Shown here one piece after another: positions 28,610-38,127 of a stretch of DNA of 64,000 nucleotides. Position 1 is the stretch's first letter. Each line of letters opens with the position of its first letter. A program made the translations under genes and the position numbers. The stretch lies in NCBI RefSeq assembly GCF_039955095.1, contig NZ_CP154878.1, positions 558,001 through 622,000 of the forward strand, read 5' to 3'. The notes under the pieces were generated by a model. The model searched no databases and had not been told where the DNA came from. It worked only from the letters and a program-made list of their open reading frames with translations. The DNA is from Limosilactobacillus sp. WILCCON 0051. Its GTDB lineage: Bacteria; Bacillota; Bacilli; Lactobacillales; Lactobacillaceae.

Positions 28610-28927
28610 ATGAGCGAAAATCAACCACGCGGCAACGAAGAGATTTTTACGCTGGTCGACGAAAAGGGCAATGAAGAGCTCTACAAAGAAGCAATGCGCT
28701 TTAAGTCCGATCAAAACGGCAAATGGTACATCTGTCTTTACCCATTGGATGAAGAAAATGCCGATGAAGTTGATATTGAGGCCTTTTCATTTGAACCAGC
28801 CAGCGACATGGATGGCGTTGACAGTGGCGACATTCAGCTGATGCCAATTGAAAGTGACGAAGAATGGGCAATGGTTCAAGAAGTGCTTAATACGTTTATT
28901 GATGATGAAGGCAATTTCAATGCCTAA
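28610..28927 (+). CDS. DUF1292 protein (YrzB family)
   Basis: 105 residues, very acidic, with the DUF1292 pattern IFTLVDEKGNEELYKEAMRF and WYICLYP. Function is unknown. It lies 21 bp after ruvX in the conserved trio and has the ribosome site AAGGAG before ATG 28610. Confidence 0.88.
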   Translation: MSENQPRGNEEIFTLVDEKGNEELYKEAMRFKSDQNGKWYICLYPLDEENADEVDIEAFSFEPASDMDGVDSGDIQLMPIESDEEWAMVQEVLNTFIDDEGNFNA

Positions 28928-28940
28928 GTCCGACCAGAGA

Positions 28941-29022
28941 GGCTAAAAGAGACTTTTTTAGCCGGCTCAGGTTAAGATATCGGGACCTGGCGTGCGGTTT
29001 ATCCGGATGCTGGGTCTTATTT
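28941..29022 (+). terminator. Two hairpins after the ireB-ruvX-yrzB operon
   Basis: GGCTAAAA/TTTTTTAGCC (28941-28963) is followed by a longer GGGACCTGGCGTGCGG / CCGGATGCTGGGTCTT stem (28982-29018) and a T-rich tail. Together they form a double termination region before cvpA. Confidence 0.7.
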
Positions 29023-29064
29023 ATTATTGATTGAATTGATGCTGTAGATTAATGAGGCCGGAAA

Positions 29065-29598
29065 ATGATTTTAACGACAGTAATTTTAGTTCTCTTGATT
29101 GGCTGCTGGGTTAATGGCACCAACCGCGGCCTGTTAGGCATGCTGATCTCGACTTGTACCTATTTGATCAGCTGGCTGGCCGCTAAAGTGGGGGCGCGCT
29201 TTTTTGGCGGCGCATTGGCTGAATTTCTGCCCCAGATTGGCAGCAATACTACCGGCTCGGTTAGTGGCAGTCTATTGAGCAGTATTGATCCAACTTCTTT
29301 TTTCTATAATGGCTTTGCCTTTATGATCATCTTCAGCACGATTTCTTTTTTGGGACATTGGCTGCTGAAAAGGACCAACTGGCTGAATCGCCTTCCTGTA
29401 CTTGGCTCGGCAAATCGTTGGGCTGGTGGGGCACTGGACGTCTTGGTCGGCTATTTGATTATTTTTATGTTTTTGATGATTTTTCAGCTGTTTCCTAGCC
29501 AATGGTGGCAAGAGCAGCTTGCTCAATCGGGAATTGCTCAGCTGATGATCAGGGATACGCCGGGGATGGCCAAGGCAGCTCTGCAGCTATTGGGATAG
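29065..29598 (+). CDS. CvpA family membrane protein
   Basis: 177 residues with about four membrane helices and the CvpA-family pattern ILVLLIGCWVNGTNRGLLGML at the N terminus. Named after colicin V production in E. coli; its role here is unknown. It precedes mutS2 by 58 bp, as is usual in Firmicutes. Confidence 0.85.
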   Translation: MILTTVILVLLIGCWVNGTNRGLLGMLISTCTYLISWLAAKVGARFFGGALAEFLPQIGSNTTGSVSGSLLSSIDPTSFFYNGFAFMIIFSTISFLGHWLLKRTNWLNRLPVLGSANRWAGGALDVLVGYLIIFMFLMIFQLFPSQWWQEQLAQSGIAQLMIRDTPGMAKAALQLLG

Positions 29599-29656
29599 AT
29601 CGGCATCAGTCTTTAAAGCTTAATAGGTGCTTGATACGGACTGAAAGGAGTTTTAA

Positions 29657-32035
29657 ATGAACGAAAAAATTTTAGAAACATTAGAATTTCAGCGAATTAA
29701 AGATCAACTGGCAAAGTATCTGGCATCGGCAACCGGCAAGCAGGAACTTGCTGAGCTGGTGCCGCAGTCTGATTATGAAACGGTACTTTCCTGGCAGAAA
29801 GAAACGATGGATGGAGCAGACATTCTGCGCTTAAAAGGCGGTATGCCGATTCCCAAACTGGCAGATGTTCGGCCGCAGATGAAGCGATTAAAGATCAAGG
29901 CCAGCTTAAATGGTGCCGAACTGGCGCAGATTGCCAAGGTATTGCGGGCCAGCATGAGCGTACAGCATTTTTTTGAAAGACTGCATGCCGAAAAAATCAT
30001 GCTGCAGGTACTGCCTAAAGAAGTTGATGAATTGGTGACGATTCCTTCCATTACCAAGCGGCTTTTACAGTCAATCGATCAGGATACCGGTGCCGTTTTA
30101 GATGAGGCTTCCAGCAAGCTGCATGGTATTCGGCAGCTGATCGCTAAAACTGAGGCTGAGATTCGCCAGCAGATGGAAAAATATACGCATGGCAAAATGG
30201 CCAAGTATCTAAGCGAGCCGATTATTACGGTCCGCAATGAACGTTATGTGCTGCCAGTGCTGAGCCGTGAGCGAAGTCGTTTTGGCGGGGTGGTTCATGA
30301 TCAAAGTGCCAGTGGTCAAACACTGTATATTGAGCCAGCCAGTACAGTTGATCTGAATAATCGTCTGCGTCAATCGCAAATCGAGGAACGGCAAGAGGTC
30401 AGAAGAGTCCTGGCAGCTCTTTCAACGATGCTGGCTCCTTATCGGCTGGATATTCAGAATAATGCCAAAATTCTGGGACACCTGGATTTTGTCAATGCCA
30501 AGGCTAAAATGGCTCATGATACCAAAGCGACGCTGCCATTGCTCAATCAAGCCGGTCAGGTAATGCTGAAAAAAGCACGGCATCCATTGATTGATCCTAA
30601 AAAAGCCGTTGCCAACGATATCAAGCTGGGACAGGACTATCATGCCATCGTGATTACTGGTCCAAACACGGGTGGGAAAACCATCACCTTAAAGACGCTG
30701 GGGCTGATTCAGCTGATGGGACAGTCTGGAATGTTTATTCCGGCAGCTGAGGGCAGCACGATTGCAGTTTATGACGAGCTTTTTGCCGATATTGGCGATG
30801 AGCAGTCACTGGAGCAGAATCTGAGTACGTTTTCTGGTCATATGGAAAACGTGAAGGCAATTCTGGACCAGACTACGGCTCACAGCCTAGTGCTGCTTGA
30901 TGAGCTGGGAGCCGGAACTGATCCTAAAGAAGGGGCGGCGCTGGCAATGGCGATTTTAGACAAGATTGGTGCGTTGGGCAGTGACGTTGTGGTTACGACT
31001 CATTATCCCGAGCTAAAAGCCTTTGCCTATGATCGACCAGAAACCATCAATGCCAGCATGGAGTTTGACCAAAAAACGCTGCGGCCGACATATCGACTGC
31101 TGCTGGGTATTCCTGGGCAGTCAAATGGGATTGCTATTGCCAAGCGGCTGGGAATTGGTCAGGACGTAATTGCCGAGGCCCAATCGCTGGTCAGTGATGA
31201 CAGCCAGGATCTAAACAAGATGATCGGCGAACTGGTTGAGCAGCGCAAACAGGCCCGTGAGCGCAGCGAGAAGCTTGAGGTGCTTTTGGCCAAAAATCAG
31301 GCAACGGAACAAGAGCTTAACGACAAGCTGACACGGTTTGAGGAACAGCGCGATAAGCTATATGAAGATGCTCGTTCCAAGGCTAACCATCAAGTTTCGC
31401 AGGCTAAGAAAAAAGCTGATCAGATTATCCATCATTTGCGCCAACTGGAGATTACTCAAGGCGGCCGCGTTAAGGAAAACGAATTGATCGATGCACAAGG
31501 GGCTTTAAATGCGCTGCACCAAAATCCGCGCCTAAAGCATAACTCAGTCTTGAAAAAAGCTAAGCAAAAGCGCGACCTGCATAAGGGAGATGCCGTCTTA
31601 GTCAAATCATATGGTCAAAGAGGCGAGCTTTTGGAAAAACGCGGCAACCACAAATGGGAAGTGCAGCTGGGAATCTTGCGGATGGAAATTGATGAAAACG
31701 ACCTGGAGAAAATATCCAAGCGGCAGCTCGCCAATGCTGAAAAAGAGCGCGAACCCAAGCGTCGTCCGGTGCGTACGGTTCAAACGCGGCATACATCAGC
31801 CCGCCTTGATCTGCGCGGTCATCGCTATGAACAGGCGATGAGCGAATTGGCTCAGTTTATCGATCACGCGCTGCTTAATAATCTTTCGCCGGTTACCGTA
31901 ATTCATGGTAAGGGAACTGGCGCGCTGCGAAAAGGAACATGGGAATATCTGCGCAGCAATCCGCGCGTTAAGTCGTTTGCCTATGCGGCGCCTAATGCTG
32001 GTGGTGATGGGGCAACGATCGTCTATTTACAGTAG
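29657..32035 (+). CDS. mutS2: MutS2, ribosome-rescue/anti-recombination ATPase with Smr domain
   Basis: 792 residues. The ABC ATPase has GPNTGGKTIT (about 334-343) and LVLLDELGAGTDPKEGAAL. A long coiled coil (about 515-600) is followed by a C-terminal Smr nuclease domain (about 717-792) with LDLRGHRYEQAM and HGKGTGALRKG. It lacks the mismatch-binding FYE domain of MutS. It has been described both as a suppressor of homologous recombination and as a sensor of collided ribosomes. Start ATG 29657 follows AAAGGAG. Confidence 0.95.
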   Translation: MNEKILETLEFQRIKDQLAKYLASATGKQELAELVPQSDYETVLSWQKETMDGADILRLKGGMPIPKLADVRPQMKRLKIKASLNGAELAQIAKVLRASMSVQHFFERLHAEKIMLQVLPKEVDELVTIPSITKRLLQSIDQDTGAVLDEASSKLHGIRQLIAKTEAEIRQQMEKYTHGKMAKYLSEPIITVRNERYVLPVLSRERSRFGGVVHDQSASGQTLYIEPASTVDLNNRLRQSQIEERQEVRRVLAALSTMLAPYRLDIQNNAKILGHLDFVNAKAKMAHDTKATLPLLNQAGQVMLKKARHPLIDPKKAVANDIKLGQDYHAIVITGPNTGGKTITLKTLGLIQLMGQSGMFIPAAEGSTIAVYDELFADIGDEQSLEQNLSTFSGHMENVKAILDQTTAHSLVLLDELGAGTDPKEGAALAMAILDKIGALGSDVVVTTHYPELKAFAYDRPETINASMEFDQKTLRPTYRLLLGIPGQSNGIAIAKRLGIGQDVIAEAQSLVSDDSQDLNKMIGELVEQRKQARERSEKLEVLLAKNQATEQELNDKLTRFEEQRDKLYEDARSKANHQVSQAKKKADQIIHHLRQLEITQGGRVKENELIDAQGALNALHQNPRLKHNSVLKKAKQKRDLHKGDAVLVKSYGQRGELLEKRGNHKWEVQLGILRMEIDENDLEKISKRQLANAEKEREPKRRPVRTVQTRHTSARLDLRGHRYEQAMSELAQFIDHALLNNLSPVTVIHGKGTGALRKGTWEYLRSNPRVKSFAYAAPNAGGDGATIVYLQ

Positions 32036-32139
32036 GATAATTTTATTGAGACTAACTTATAAAAAGTAAGCAAAATAAGTGACGAAAATCAGCAGTTTTG
32101 GTAAGATAAGATCATCAACCAATGAAGGGAGCCTTTATC

Positions 32140-32451
32140 ATGGCAGTTAAAACTACAACCGATCAGACTTTTGAACAAGACACCCAGCAAGGCGTTGTCT
32201 TGATTGACTTTTGGGCAACGTGGTGTGGGCCTTGCCGCATGCAGTCGCCAGTCGTAGATGCCTTATCAGAACAAATGCCTGACGTTGCCTTTTACAAGAT
32301 GGACGTTGATGAAAATCCGGCAACGCCTCAGCAGTTTCGGATTATGAGTATTCCAACCTTGATGATCAAAAAAGATGGTCAGGTAGTCGATCAGCTGATT
32401 GGCTATCATTCTGCCGATCAGCTTAAGCAGGTTTTGAATCAATACCTGTAA
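32140..32451 (+). CDS. trxA: Thioredoxin
   Basis: 103 residues with the redox motif WCGPC at 28-32 and the cis-proline in SIPTLMI. Cytoplasmic disulfide reductant. ATG 32140 is chosen because GAAGGGAG lies 9 bases upstream; ATG 32122 would add six unconserved residues. An extended -10 (TGGTAAGAT) near 32099-32107 may start the transcript. Confidence 0.95.
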   Translation: MAVKTTTDQTFEQDTQQGVVLIDFWATWCGPCRMQSPVVDALSEQMPDVAFYKMDVDENPATPQQFRIMSIPTLMIKKDGQVVDQLIGYHSADQLKQVLNQYL

Positions 32452-32456
32452 AATAA

Positions 32457-32493
32457 AAAGCATCGCTCAATCAGTTTGATGAGTGATGCTTTT
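32457..32493. terminator. Bidirectional terminator between trxA and yslB
   Basis: AAAAGCATCGCTCA and TGAGTGATGCTTTT form a 14-bp stem flanked by A and T runs. It serves both convergent genes; the yslB stop codon lies inside it. Confidence 0.9.
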
Positions 32494-33049
32494 ATTTTTT
32501 GGTTGCCTGCTTTTTACGACGAAAGTGGCGGCCTTTGTGAGAATCAGCTTCAGAAACTTGTTTAGCGGCTGGTTTTTCGATTTCAATAAATTCAGCCAGT
32601 TCTGTCCTTTCCGACTCAGCATCGGACTGAGGATCATTTTGAGCAAGAATTTCGACATAGCCGCGTTTGTGCTCGATTACCTCGGCTTCAGTAACGGCAC
32701 TAAGCTGAAATTCAAGTTCTTGGGCGAGAAAACCGGCCTCTAGAGAAAATGAGGTTTCCTCTTTATCAACTGCCAACCGCTCCTCAACGATTGGGCCACT
32801 CAAACGCCAAACATGCTGAATTGAGTTTTTTTGACGCAGTTCGAGTTTTCCCATCCCCAGCTGCTCGGTTAAAACGATCAAGTCCTCAAGCGATGCTACC
32901 GGATACTCACGGGCCAGGTCCTTGCCAATCCAATAAAGAATGCCGTCAGTTTCTTTGCCGAGAATTGCTGGCAAAATCACATCGCGCATGGTGCCGGCAA
33001 TCAAGCCGCGATGACTGTGTATCAAACGGTCGTAGGTTTTTTGACTCAT
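32492..33049 (-). CDS. YslB family protein (DUF2507)
   Basis: 185 residues. The family core GTMRDVILPAILGKETDGILYWIGKDLAREYP is visible at about 18-50, followed by a predicted mixed alpha/beta domain and a charged, basic C-terminal tail (about 150-185). Function is unknown; neighbours such as murI and trxA are usual. I place the start at the MSQKTYDRL methionine (33049), with AAGGAAGG 11-12 bases upstream; the longer ORF start at 33088 would overlap a TATAAT. Confidence 0.82.
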   Translation of the reverse strand: MSQKTYDRLIHSHRGLIAGTMRDVILPAILGKETDGILYWIGKDLAREYPVASLEDLIVLTEQLGMGKLELRQKNSIQHVWRLSGPIVEERLAVDKEETSFSLEAGFLAQELEFQLSAVTEAEVIEHKRGYVEILAQNDPQSDAESERTELAEFIEIEKPAAKQVSEADSHKGRHFRRKKQATKK

Positions 33050-33300
33050 CAGAAATACGATCCTTCCTTTTCGCAAATCATAATTCATTATAATAGAAAG
33101 TCAGACATTAGTTCCTTAAATATCGTTAAAAACTTATTTTAATTTGCTGCTGATGTTTTTTAACAATCAAAAAAGTTTGAATGCTGATTGGTAAGCCATC
33201 AATTGATGATTTTAAAATCAGGTTTGCCGCAAAACTTGAAAATAACGACAAATAAATAGATAATGGAGTTTCAAGTATTTGGAAGAAAGGTGTTGCAATT

Positions 33301-34098
33301 ATGGATAAACGGCCGATTGGGATTATGGATTCCGGCCTTGGCGGCTTATCAGTCATCCGGATCATGAACCAGCAGCTGCCCCATGAAAAATTGATTTTTG
33401 TGGGCGATCAGGGACATTTTCCATATGGTACGCGCACGCAACAGGACGTTTGTCAACTGGCCTTAAACATTGGTGAGTTTTTCAAGCGCCAAAACGTCAA
33501 GATGATGATCATTGCCTGCAACACGGCAACAGCAGCCGCCTTGCCAACTCTACAGCTGAAGATGCCGTTTCCAGTAATCGGCATGATCGCTCCCGGAGCC
33601 AAAGGAGCACTGCAGCAGGAGCACCATGATTCGGTAGGCGTGATCGGAACGGCGTCAACAATTAAAAATCATGCTTATAAAAAAGCACTGCATCAACTAG
33701 ATCCTGATGTTTTAGTAGTTGAAAAAGCCGCGCAGCCATTAGTTTCAATCGTTGAGCATGGTCAGACCGGAACCAGTCTTGCCAAACAGACGGTTGATGA
33801 ACAGCTGGCAGTTTTTGATCAACAGCCGGTTGAGACTTTGATTTTAGGCTGTACGCATTTTCCTTTTTTGGCAGCTGAGATTCAACAAAAGCTCGGTAAC
33901 AAGGTAACCTTGGTTGATCCCGCTAAAGAAGCAGTCAACAGTGCCGAAAAATGGCTGATTAGTCATGATGCCTGCAATGACGCTGCGCTGCTTCCACAGA
34001 GTCAGCTTTACTCAACCGGCGACGTCAAGGTCTTAGAATCAGGGGCCAATCAGTGGCTGAGCAATTCAAACTATACGTGTGCACATTTGGAACTTTAA
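33301..34098 (+). CDS. murI: Glutamate racemase
   Basis: Supplies D-glutamate for peptidoglycan. 265 residues with both catalytic cysteines: C73 in IACNTATAA and C184 in LGCTHFPFL. The N-terminal IGIMDSGLGGLSV is also conserved. It is followed by rdgB after 15 bp and a YfcE-type phosphoesterase, the common Firmicute cluster. Confidence 0.96.
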   Translation: MDKRPIGIMDSGLGGLSVIRIMNQQLPHEKLIFVGDQGHFPYGTRTQQDVCQLALNIGEFFKRQNVKMMIIACNTATAAALPTLQLKMPFPVIGMIAPGAKGALQQEHHDSVGVIGTASTIKNHAYKKALHQLDPDVLVVEKAAQPLVSIVEHGQTGTSLAKQTVDEQLAVFDQQPVETLILGCTHFPFLAAEIQQKLGNKVTLVDPAKEAVNSAEKWLISHDACNDAALLPQSQLYSTGDVKVLESGANQWLSNSNYTCAHLEL

Positions 34099-34113
34099 GA
34101 AAGGAAAGCAGTT

Positions 34114-34707
34114 ATGGAAACCATTGTAGTTGCTACCAAAAACCCAGGTAAGGCGCGTGAATATGCTGAAATGCTGGCGCCAAAAGGAATCGAGGTCAAG
34201 ACGCTGGCAGATTTTCCCGCTTTTGCAATTGATGAGGACGGTCAGACATTTGAAGAAAATGCGCTGATCAAGGCCCAGACCGCCGTTGAAAAACTGAACT
34301 TACCGGTTTTGGCGGATGATTCAGGATTGGTGGTTGACGCTTTAAACGGCGAGCCGGGAGTTCATTCTGCCCGCTATGCCAAAGATCATGACGATGCTGC
34401 CAATAATGCCAAGCTATTGGAAAAAATGGCTGGGGTAGCTGATGAAAAAAGAACGGCGCACTTCCATACGACCATCGTGGGTTTAAAGCCTAATGGGGCC
34501 CAACTGACGGCTGATGGGCGCGTCGATGGACATATTTTGCATGAATTAACCGGCAGCAATGGCTTTGGCTACGATCCGCTTTTTTATGTCGATGAGCTGC
34601 ATTGTGCCATGGCAGAGCTGAACAGCGAGCAAAAAAACGCCATCAGTCACCGGGGCCGCGCCTTAGCAGATTTTATGAAGCATTTTAACGAGTGGTGGCA
34701 GGCATAG
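34114..34707 (+). CDS. rdgB: XTP/dITP diphosphatase (RdgB/Ham1 family)
   Basis: 197 residues. It hydrolyses deaminated purine nucleotides such as XTP and dITP to keep them out of DNA. Motifs: ATKNPGKAREYAEML (about 6-20), LADDSGLVVDAL with GEPGVHSARYA (about 68-90), and FGYDPLFYVDE (about 150-160). Ribosome site GAAAGGAAAG. Confidence 0.95.
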   Translation: METIVVATKNPGKAREYAEMLAPKGIEVKTLADFPAFAIDEDGQTFEENALIKAQTAVEKLNLPVLADDSGLVVDALNGEPGVHSARYAKDHDDAANNAKLLEKMAGVADEKRTAHFHTTIVGLKPNGAQLTADGRVDGHILHELTGSNGFGYDPLFYVDELHCAMAELNSEQKNAISHRGRALADFMKHFNEWWQA

Positions 34708-34743
34708 CCTGATCGACGATGACAGTTTAGGGGAGTTGATTTA

Positions 34744-35265
34744 ATGAAAGCATTATTTGTCAGTGACAATCACGGCGATCGTGCGATTTTACAAAAAATA
34801 ACCGATCGTTTTGGCAATGAAGTCGACATAATGCTGCATTGCGGTGATTCAAACCTTGAGCCAAGCGATCCGGTCATGCAGCCATTTAGGACCGTGATTG
34901 GCAATACCGATTGGGGATTGGACTATCCGCAGTCTCAGTTGGCAGTCGCGGATCAAGAACGAATTTTGGTCGTGCATGGTCATCTTTATCAAGTCAATTT
35001 TACCTTGACGCCATTAATGCTGCTGGCTAAAGAGCAAAGAGCGACGATTGCAGCTTATGGTCATACTCATCAATTAGCCGTTGAGTTTAATCAAGGAACG
35101 CTTTATTTAAATCCGGGCAGCATCAGTCAGCCGCGTGGACAGTATCAAAATATTGGCGGAACCTTGGCGATCGTAACGGCTGACTCAAGTAAGCTTGACG
35201 TTCAGTACTATGATCGCATGATGCGGCCAGTTGATGATCTGCACTTTGTCTTTTTGCGTCAATAG
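34744..35265 (+). CDS. YfcE-family metallophosphoesterase
   Basis: 173 residues with the calcineurin-like metal ligands SDNHGD (7-12), HCGDSN, GNTDW, VVHGHLY and YGHTHQL. The family includes MJ0936/YfcE phosphodiesterases; the natural substrate is not clear. Third gene of the murI-rdgB cluster. Confidence 0.9.
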   Translation: MKALFVSDNHGDRAILQKITDRFGNEVDIMLHCGDSNLEPSDPVMQPFRTVIGNTDWGLDYPQSQLAVADQERILVVHGHLYQVNFTLTPLMLLAKEQRATIAAYGHTHQLAVEFNQGTLYLNPGSISQPRGQYQNIGGTLAIVTADSSKLDVQYYDRMMRPVDDLHFVFLRQ

Positions 35266-35351
35266 ACGATTATCTTGGTTTGGAATAACAGTCGCATTTG
35301 ACGTCTATAAGCATTACAATAAAAGCAGGTTGATGAAGGGATGATTTAAGA

Positions 35352-35834
35352 ATGATTAACCAACAGATTCGCCAATTAATGATGGATCGCCGTGAAAAAT
35401 TCATGATTCCAGCCAGCCTGGTTGCTACGGTCAATGAAGACAATTCACTGTATCATGCATTCTTGGTACTGACTAAGGATCATTATGCCAAGATCGTCGT
35501 CGTCGATAATGAAAGCCACTATCGCGGATTACTGTCGCTTTCAATGATTACCGATGAACTGTTAGAAACTGATCGAATCAATCTGGATAAGCTGCAGACG
35601 ATGAAGGTCAGAGACGTTATGCAGACTGACGCTCCAGTGATTACTGATCCTTATGACGTGGAAGAAAATCTGCATTTGCTGATTGATCAGTCATTTTTGA
35701 CGGTCGTGTCTGAACATGGTGAATTTACCGGCATCGTTACGCGTCGCGAATTGTTGAAGGCCGTTAACTATGCGGCTCACACGTTTGATCGGCATTTTGA
35801 GGTGCTTGATCTGCCAGAAACTGAAAATGTCTAA
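35352..35834 (+). CDS. cbpB: Cyclic-di-AMP-binding CBS protein, CbpB/DarB type
   Basis: 160 residues containing a pair of CBS domains (about 12-70 and 84-140) and no enzyme domain. Size and sequence match the YkuL/CbpB/DarB family, which binds c-di-AMP and signals to the stringent-response enzyme Rel and pyruvate carboxylase in Listeria and Bacillus. The ligand here is inferred from the family only. Confidence 0.85.
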   Translation: MINQQIRQLMMDRREKFMIPASLVATVNEDNSLYHAFLVLTKDHYAKIVVVDNESHYRGLLSLSMITDELLETDRINLDKLQTMKVRDVMQTDAPVITDPYDVEENLHLLIDQSFLTVVSEHGEFTGIVTRRELLKAVNYAAHTFDRHFEVLDLPETENV

Positions 35835-35866
35835 AAAAAGAGCAGCCTGACTTAGGCTGCTCTTTT
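35835..35866. terminator. Bidirectional terminator between cbpB and the HAD gene
   Basis: AAAAAGAGCAGCCT (35835-35848) and AGGCTGCTCTTTT (35854-35866) form a strong stem with A and T runs on the two sides. Confidence 0.9.
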
Positions 35867-36703
35867 CTATCGAGAAAAATCAAAATAATGTTCAATCGTA
35901 TCCAAAACGCCACTCTCTTGATTAGTCAGACGCGTTACGTTGGATGCAGCCAAGCGAATTGGTAAAGCGGCATTTTTCATGGCATAACTGTGAGAAGTCA
36001 GAGTAAGCATGCCCAGATCGTTTTCATTATCGCCAAAGGTCATGATTTCGTTTTGGCGCAGATTGAATTGATTGGCAATCGCCATTAAAGCATTGCGCTT
36101 AGTGGCATGAGCATCACCAATCAACTCAGTATTGAAGCCCGAGTTTTCCATGATCAGATTGGCTGGCAAAAGGTCGTCCAACTCACTGGTAACATCGGTA
36201 ATATCAATATGATCGGCAAAATTTACCGAAATCTTAGTGAGCGGCTCATCAAGCGGATATTTAAAAATGTCTTGCAGGTTGGGGACGCGTTTAACGTTTT
36301 CATAAAAAAGCTTGACGACGGCAAAATTTTTCTCATCCATGGATTGATCAACAAATGAAGTCGTTGGTCCTGAAATAACCAGCTGATTGATATCGTCATC
36401 ACCATACAGCCTGGTCAACGCGACCAAAACGGCCCTTAAGTCATCATGATGCAGCGGAAAGCAGTCAATCAGCTCATCGCCATAATGGATTACTGAACCA
36501 TTTTGCGAGATAAAAATCATCTGGTCGGCAACTGCAGCAAATTCGCGACGCAGACGAGGGTATGAGGAACCGCTGGCTGCCACCAGCTGAACGCCATTTT
36601 TGGTCAGTTTGTCAAAGACTTTTTTAAAGCGGCGATGGTCGTAGTCGTGCTCATTATTTAAAAAAGTGCCATCCATATCAGTAGCAATTAAACGAATAGA
36701 CAT
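35867..36703 (-). CDS. Cof-type HAD-IIB family phosphatase
   Basis: 278 residues. HAD motif I is DMDGTFLN near the N terminus, motif III/IV is FGDNENDLGML near residue 220, and a C2-type cap lies between. Such enzymes dephosphorylate sugar phosphates or flavin/pyridoxal phosphates; the substrate cannot be read from sequence. The start is taken at 36703 because AGAAAGG is only 3 bases before ATG 36709 but 9 before 36703. Confidence 0.9.
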   Translation of the reverse strand: MSIRLIATDMDGTFLNNEHDYDHRRFKKVFDKLTKNGVQLVAASGSSYPRLRREFAAVADQMIFISQNGSVIHYGDELIDCFPLHHDDLRAVLVALTRLYGDDDINQLVISGPTTSFVDQSMDEKNFAVVKLFYENVKRVPNLQDIFKYPLDEPLTKISVNFADHIDITDVTSELDDLLPANLIMENSGFNTELIGDAHATKRNALMAIANQFNLRQNEIMTFGDNENDLGMLTLTSHSYAMKNAALPIRLAASNVTRLTNQESGVLDTIEHYFDFSR

Positions 36704-36727
36704 AGTCATAAACCTTTCTTGGTGGAG

Positions 36728-37570
36728 TTAGTCAAGTGAAACATGGGCATTGTTTAAAGCCGTGAGATAGGCTGCCAGGCAATCGCTGGTCAATTGATAC
36801 TCGGCATCATAAGTTGTTGTCAAAGCCACGCGATAAACCAATGAGGCCTTGGCAGAAGCGGTTGCTGGAATCGTAACGGGACCAACGATTTTGGGAGCGG
36901 GATGCTTGCCGAATTTACCCTGTGCGACTAGTTTTTGATTGACTGCCGCAATGACTTTTTTGATCTCATCCAATGGCGCATTGGGACCAATTGGAATGTC
37001 GACGCTGGCATGCCAGGTTGAGCGGGAAAGATTGCTGACGGTAGTAATATTGCGATTGGGAATGTAATTAAGCGTGCCATCTGCGCTGGTGACGCGAGTA
37101 GTTCGTAGTCCGATGCCAGAAACCGTACCCTTAATCGTACCAATTACCACGACATCGCCAACGTCAAGCTGCTTTTCCAGCAAAATAAAAAAACCGTTGA
37201 CCATGTCGCTGACAAATCCCTGTGCACCAAGTCCCAAAGCAATACTGAAAATTCCGGCACTGGCGACGAGGGTTCCCACCGGTACGCCAATCAAAGAAAG
37301 CAAGGCATACAGCAGAAAGAAAAAGCAGGTATATCGATAAATATTGAGCGTCAGCGTGTGAAACGTTGCCATGCGGTGCGCGCCGAGCATGTTAAAGCGT
37401 TTGGTATGACTAAAGGCGTAGTTGATGATGAGTTTGCCTGCCCAAAGGATAATGAAAAAAATAACGATCGTCAGTAAAATCGAGAATAGACGATTGACGA
37501 TATTTTGGGCAATCTGATCCAGATCGACGTTGGCAAAAGATTTAGTCAGCTGTTGGATCTGTTTGTTCAT
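36728..37570 (-). CDS. MscS-family small-conductance mechanosensitive channel
   Basis: 280 residues. Membrane helices lie at about 32-55, 75-98 and 102-130, and the pore-lining helix is rich in Gly and Ala (GIFSIALGLGAQGFVSDMVNG). A beta domain (DVGDVVVIGTIKGTVSGIGLRTTRV) and an alpha/beta vestibule follow. It releases solutes on hypo-osmotic shock. The start MNKQIQQL at 37570 has AAGGAG 10 bases upstream; the longer ORF from 37618 is unlikely. Confidence 0.92.
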   Translation of the reverse strand: MNKQIQQLTKSFANVDLDQIAQNIVNRLFSILLTIVIFFIILWAGKLIINYAFSHTKRFNMLGAHRMATFHTLTLNIYRYTCFFFLLYALLSLIGVPVGTLVASAGIFSIALGLGAQGFVSDMVNGFFILLEKQLDVGDVVVIGTIKGTVSGIGLRTTRVTSADGTLNYIPNRNITTVSNLSRSTWHASVDIPIGPNAPLDEIKKVIAAVNQKLVAQGKFGKHPAPKIVGPVTIPATASAKASLVYRVALTTTYDAEYQLTSDCLAAYLTALNNAHVSLD

Positions 37571-37690
37571 TAAAAATCGCTCCTTATATAGATTCCAGAC
37601 AACTATATCATAAGTCAACTGCTAATAATAATTAACAAAAAATTATGCGATATGTTAAACTTGGTGTAACTACAAAGGAGGAGCTTTTAA

Positions 37691-38107
37691 ATGACTGCTG
37701 GACAAATTGCCGGCCTGATCGCGGCGATCGCGTTTGTAGTGCTGGTTTGTTTTATTGGAATGTTTTTGTCTCGCTTGGGCAAGACACTGGAAGAAACGAC
37801 TAAAAGTATTGATGGATTAAGCAAAGATGTTGATGCGCTTACTCATGAATTAGAAAACGTCTTAGGAAATACTAACGAACTATTGGAAGACTTGAACAAA
37901 AAGTCATCAGAACTGGATCCGGCGGTAAAAGCCATTGCGGATCTTGGTCAGAGTGCCAGTGACGTTAACGCAGCGGCACGCCAGTTTACTGACAAGTTAA
38001 ACGCGCAGCATGAAAGTGCCAAGCAGGGACGCCAGCTGTTGGCAAATGCCGGTAAAAAAGCAGCACTAAACCTGTTTAGCAAGCTGCATCGTTCCAAGGA
38101 AAATTAG
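37691..38107 (+). CDS. DUF948 membrane-anchored coiled-coil protein
   Basis: 138 residues. One N-terminal membrane helix (about 5-27) is followed by an extended heptad-rich region (about 30-115) typical of DUF948 (YtxG-like). The YtxG/YtxH pair is a general-stress operon in B. subtilis. Function unknown. Ribosome site AAAGGAGGAG before ATG 37691; the ytxH-like gene follows 20 bp later. Confidence 0.85.
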   Translation: MTAGQIAGLIAAIAFVVLVCFIGMFLSRLGKTLEETTKSIDGLSKDVDALTHELENVLGNTNELLEDLNKKSSELDPAVKAIADLGQSASDVNAAARQFTDKLNAQHESAKQGRQLLANAGKKAALNLFSKLHRSKEN

Positions 38108-38127
38108 TTTGATTGGAGGATAAGCAC